37,237 nt of DNA from Lacihabitans sp. CS3-21. Lineage in GTDB: Bacteria; Bacteroidota; Bacteroidia; Cytophagales; Spirosomataceae. The notes below the pieces were generated by a model. It made no database searches. It was not told the origin of the DNA and was given only the letters and a program-made list of their open reading frames with translations. A program made the position numbers and the translations under genes. Positions 36,201-37,237 of the stretch are shown piece by piece (within the stretch, counting starts at the first letter, position 1; each line of letters starts with the position of its first letter). Where the stretch lies: NCBI RefSeq assembly GCF_024343675.1, contig NZ_RJUD01000025.1, positions 1-37,237 on the forward strand, written 5' to 3'.

Positions 36201-36921
36201 ACAAGCATCAAATACCTTCTCTGGATTATCAGCAGGGACATTTTCATTTTCTGTTACAGATGCCAATGGCTGTGTAAATTCAATTAATAATGTGGTTGTA
36301 GCACAACCAGCTGATTTGGTGGCAACCTTTTCATCCATTAAACCTTCATGTCCGGGTGGAAATAATGGATCAATTAGGTTAGAAACTTTAGTAGGCGGAA
36401 CAAGTACTTATCAATTCAATATTAATGGAGGAAGTAATCAATCAATAAGCTCAATCCCAGGTGTGCTTTCAGGTTCGTTAACTTCAGGAAATTATACCGT
36501 TAATATTGTTGATAGCAAATCTTGTGTGAAGTCGTATAATATAATTATTCCAAATGGTGCCGACGTAACACCACCAATAATTGTCTGCCCAGCTAATTCA
36601 ACAGTGAGTTGTTTAAGTATTCCTCTTACAAACCCAACAGTTAGTGACGATTGCGACAATAATCCTTCGATATCGATGGTAGAGGTCAGAACAGACGGAA
36701 CCTGTGCAAACACTTATACCTTAACGAGAACTTGGACCGCAATAGACATTTCTGGTAATAAAAGTACCTGTATCCAAGTCATCACGGTAGAAGACAAAAC
36801 AGCACCAGAATTAAGCACTGCACCAGCAAACATCACAGTAAGTTGCGAAGCTGTACCGACAGCAGCAATCTTAACAGCATTTCTGGTAATAAAAGTACCT
36901 GTATCCAAGTCATCACGGTAG
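30214..36921 (+). CDS. Giant surface adhesin: Ig-like, SprB, PKD-like and HYR repeats (frame broken at 3' end)
   Basis: There are 2235 residues in this frame. A long signal peptide ends at about residue 47 ('LLSPNKLNAQ'). After a unique region (48-310) come three Ig-like repeats ('YCQGATASPLTATA', 'WYT.ATGGT', 'YYVSQ...GCES', 311-548), then SprB-like repeats (about 549-775). Five PKD-like repeats of about 95 residues ('NWT.SNAGIGL', 'GSGDIPSFS', 'TVTPSFTN', 'FTITVNPTP', about 854-1329) follow, then mixed Ig-like domains, two SprB repeats (about 1957-2105) and an HYR-type repeat ('PPIIVCPANSTVSC', 'TRTWTAIDISGNKSTC', from 2109). The last 14 residues of this frame (AFLVIKVPVSKSSR) are frameshifted repeat, not real sequence. 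Such proteins are normally T9SS cargo; the C-terminus lies beyond the window. Confidence 0.9.
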   Translation: MMASPPCVLNKIGKLIRKQSKFLLSQYLIFGIVMILGLLSPNKLNAQCSTGSTPFSANCNGCPTSVSYTLGPTTTGFMLDVLSLDNSFNISVNGTKINTRELEFEYYTSQGTTVTLPEFVSDGAIYNSAGTVSIPETANAIWQMNGTTANPLIRIIIDGNGNTTLYGSRVSGGPLFPMRIRGGYQAFNAVTWNTSSNNTVSITQAGRGPTNMTGLFIPIGINTPILSTNNINNACNASTTTLSLSGLVTNTCTPGSVLQWHTVSTNFSNSTLVSNSTAIGNGTYFPVCFSSGSNCYGLAANPGVTATIILPPAAPSYTYCQGATASPLTATATSGSALRWYTVATGGTFTTTAPTPSTATAGSITYYVSQRWGTTCETSRTPIAVTVNAKPSAPVAAGVTYCQRATASPLSASGTNLLWYTAATGGTGSTTAPTPSTLSAGTTNYYVSQSSNGCESNRTTIAVLVKPTPDAPVANSVEYCQGATASPLTATATGGATLQWYTVATNGTASGSAPTPSTTSVGSTTYYVSQILNGCESIRTAIGVVVNPSPSLSLSTNTTICPGSKTTITAITSGGTPSYTYAIGNGSFQSGNVFSGIGQGTYVISVKDNKSCTNSQSITITENNNLSLVTEVSYACTLINNGVVTAYGASTTGGGAVTYNINGGTFGSNGVFSNLAPGTYTIGVKDNNCTLTNSVTVNTVMDLALSLTSQNNCIIGSTGTITVSASGGLSPYLYNIDGGAFGAAATFNGLATGPHTINVKDARDCLQSLIVTIVEKPSAPTVTSPTICLGSNTVLSATCVSGSPIWYSNSGLTAVLPSTSVSPTSTTTYYSTCEITSLNCKSSPTSSLVTVNPVPTVNALSNQLLCKGSNTSSVTFTGAVAGTVYNWTNSNAGIGLTSTGSGDIPSFSVENDGNSPIVSTITVTPSFTNNGVVCNGTPISFTITVNPTPFIDNIDNQIVCNGQNTTLAITGASTSYNWSYNSTNIGLPVTGTLISNGSNSSASTSFTAINNGSDPINATVMVTPNFTSGGLTCIGTPKIFTITVNHTPTVDNVTSQVKCNNTSNDAINFTGNNASNIYDWSHTNTTIGLPGSGNGNIPFFSATNTGTSPNLSIFTVTPKYVNGGTTCIGTEKNFNFTVNHTPTVDFVGDQLNCNNTFTEAINFSGNNPSNIFTWSHSNANIGLGSFGLGNIGAFSATNSGSNPITSTFTVTPSYSNGGITCNGPNKSFRITVNQTPTINSISDQAKCNTNAINAINFSGNNSSNVYSWSQTNTSIGLGASTGSGNISSFAAANTGATPIVSTFTVTPSFTNAGLTCFGSAKNFAITVHPTPQATITPPSLNICSGDNISMLISDAKSVPGTTSFAWNRNNTSNITGLISGTNNTINGVLNNITTSSQTSIFTGIVTSQFGCENSTTASVKVTPPLSVTISGNEYFCGTGALNNTTLLTAVPLGGIGTYNYQWNLNGLPISGATNSTYLAGVVGEYSIIVTSEYCTKTSNKKNVQSYNLNAAPTITPNPVTLCGGGTVTFTASSSSTLGTFSWYANATSTSALGTGSTFTTPTISSSTTFYASRSFVIVGSSPLVTCETSRTPAEVIINSSIPIPIISASSNIICSGSSSILTNSSSCTGTVTWRNSSSASVGTGNSITVSPLSTTTYTASCTEGLCSSTSTPLQITVNTISAGTIQKGLTNPTGCSPLDPNITGVSTAVVGAGTLSYVWQQSIDGGVNWSAAIGQLNPDGSQFNPNPFTTTTLFRRIVTSTLNGVSCSAISNVLDYVVDPNPVLSTISTSPSASVCVGTSITLSATASGGTPNYTYKWEKETSSIGGNTNSFMIASTSVSDNGTYFLTVTDSKGCKDTAQRTINIISSVGGVVSSNTTVLCNGLNSGSVTLSGHTGSVVNWQYSINNGASWIDIVNTSMTQSYTNLTSTTQFRAVVKNGSCSSATSSEATITVPASLSLTAASSNLSCYNNVSGSVSLTASGGVPSYQFALNGGVKQASNTFSGLSAGTFSFSVTDANGCVNSINNVVVAQPADLVATFSSIKPSCPGGNNGSIRLETLVGGTSTYQFNINGGSNQSISSIPGVLSGSLTSGNYTVNIVDSKSCVKSYNIIIPNGADVTPPIIVCPANSTVSCLSIPLTNPTVSDDCDNNPSISMVEVRTDGTCANTYTLTRTWTAIDISGNKSTCIQVITVEDKTAPELSTAPANITVSCEAVPTAAILTAFLVIKVPVSKSSR

Positions 36922-37237
36922 AAGACAAAACAGCACCAGAATTAAGCACTGCACCAGCAAACATCACAGTAAGTTGCGAAGCTGTACCGACAGCAGCAAT
37001 CTTAACAGCGACAGACAATTGTGACTCGGCTCCAGTAGTAACTTATGTAGAAGTCAGAACCAACGGAACATGTGCAAACAGCTACACCTTAACCAGAACC
37101 TGGACCGCAATAGACATTTCTGGTAATAAAAGTACCTGTATCCAAGTCATCACGGTAGAAGACAAAACAGCACCAGAATTAAGCACTGCACCAGCAAACA
37201 TCACAGTAAGTTGCGAAGCTGTACCGACAGCAGCAAT
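36747..37237 (+). repeat. Near-identical HYR repeat array with a 106-bp deletion in one unit
   Basis: An identical 132-nt block occurs at 36747-36878 and 36878-37009, and again from 37115 to the window end. The distance is 131 bp between the first two copies and 237 bp (79 codons) between the second and third. The full unit therefore lacks 106 bp (equivalent to 37010-37115) between copies one and two. Because 106 is not a multiple of three, the frame breaks at 36878/36879. Confidence 0.95.
36879..37237 (+). pseudogene. Continuation of the adhesin in the next frame (fragment, runs off right edge)
   Basis: Read from 36879, this frame is open to the edge and encodes the expected HYR sequence: 'ISGNKSTCIQVITVEDKTAP', 'NITVSCEAVPTAA', then 'TDNCDSAPVVTYVEV' and 'TRTWTAID'. 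It has no start of its own and is the displaced 3' part of the adhesin gene. If the deletion is an assembly error, the two parts form one intact gene. Confidence 0.8.

Overview
The window looks like part of a Bacteroidota chromosome, most likely Cytophagales. Supporting signs are roughly 35-40% GC by eye, a type IX secretion (T9SS) C-terminal sorting domain, SprB-type repeats, a DUF6089-like barrel, TAnnTTTG-type -7 boxes with few Shine-Dalgarno sites, and an IS982 remnant. Both ends cut through genes and the right end lies inside a near-identical tandem repeat, so this may be a draft contig. Family names come from recognising motifs, not from database searches.

Region 1 (1-16529, all minus strand) is a six-gene cell-envelope operon. 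In order of transcription it encodes an IPT/TIG lipoprotein, a 1734-residue SprB-repeat adhesin with a T9SS sorting domain, a large outer-membrane beta-barrel, a 1864-residue multidomain secreted protein, a fibronectin type III protein, and a TANFOR-like protein that runs off the left edge. Two junctions are ATGA overlaps and two more are 5 and 26 nt gaps. The 1864-residue protein carries an 11-residue coiled-coil repeat with cysteine in the same position of four successive units, then disulfide-type Ig-like domains and an Asn/Tyr tail. This operon is the best candidate here for an undescribed system, probably an exported surface assembly.

Region 2 (16814-18600, minus strand) holds a strong bidirectional terminator, an RlpA-like septal/cell-wall protein and an AraC-family regulator.

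Region 3 (18601-27123, plus strand) is a carbohydrate-type catabolic cluster diverging from the AraC regulator. It encodes an SDR dehydrogenase, a ROK-family protein lacking the usual zinc-binding cysteines, a SIS-domain protein, a core-MetE-like methyltransferase, a UlaG-like metallo-hydrolase, a xylose-isomerase-like TIM barrel and two Gfo/Idh/MocA oxidoreductases. At least one of the last three carries a Tat-like leader. The substrate is unknown. The ROK and SIS genes are separated by four copies of a ~56-bp tandem repeat.

Region 4 (27169-37237) starts with a convergent DUF6089-like outer-membrane protein. AT-rich DNA with a degraded IS982-family transposase follows. Last is a >2200-residue adhesin built from Ig-like, SprB and PKD-like repeats. 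Its 3' end enters a 237-bp HYR repeat array in which one unit lacks 106 bp, breaking the reading frame. This is either a real frameshift or an assembly error.
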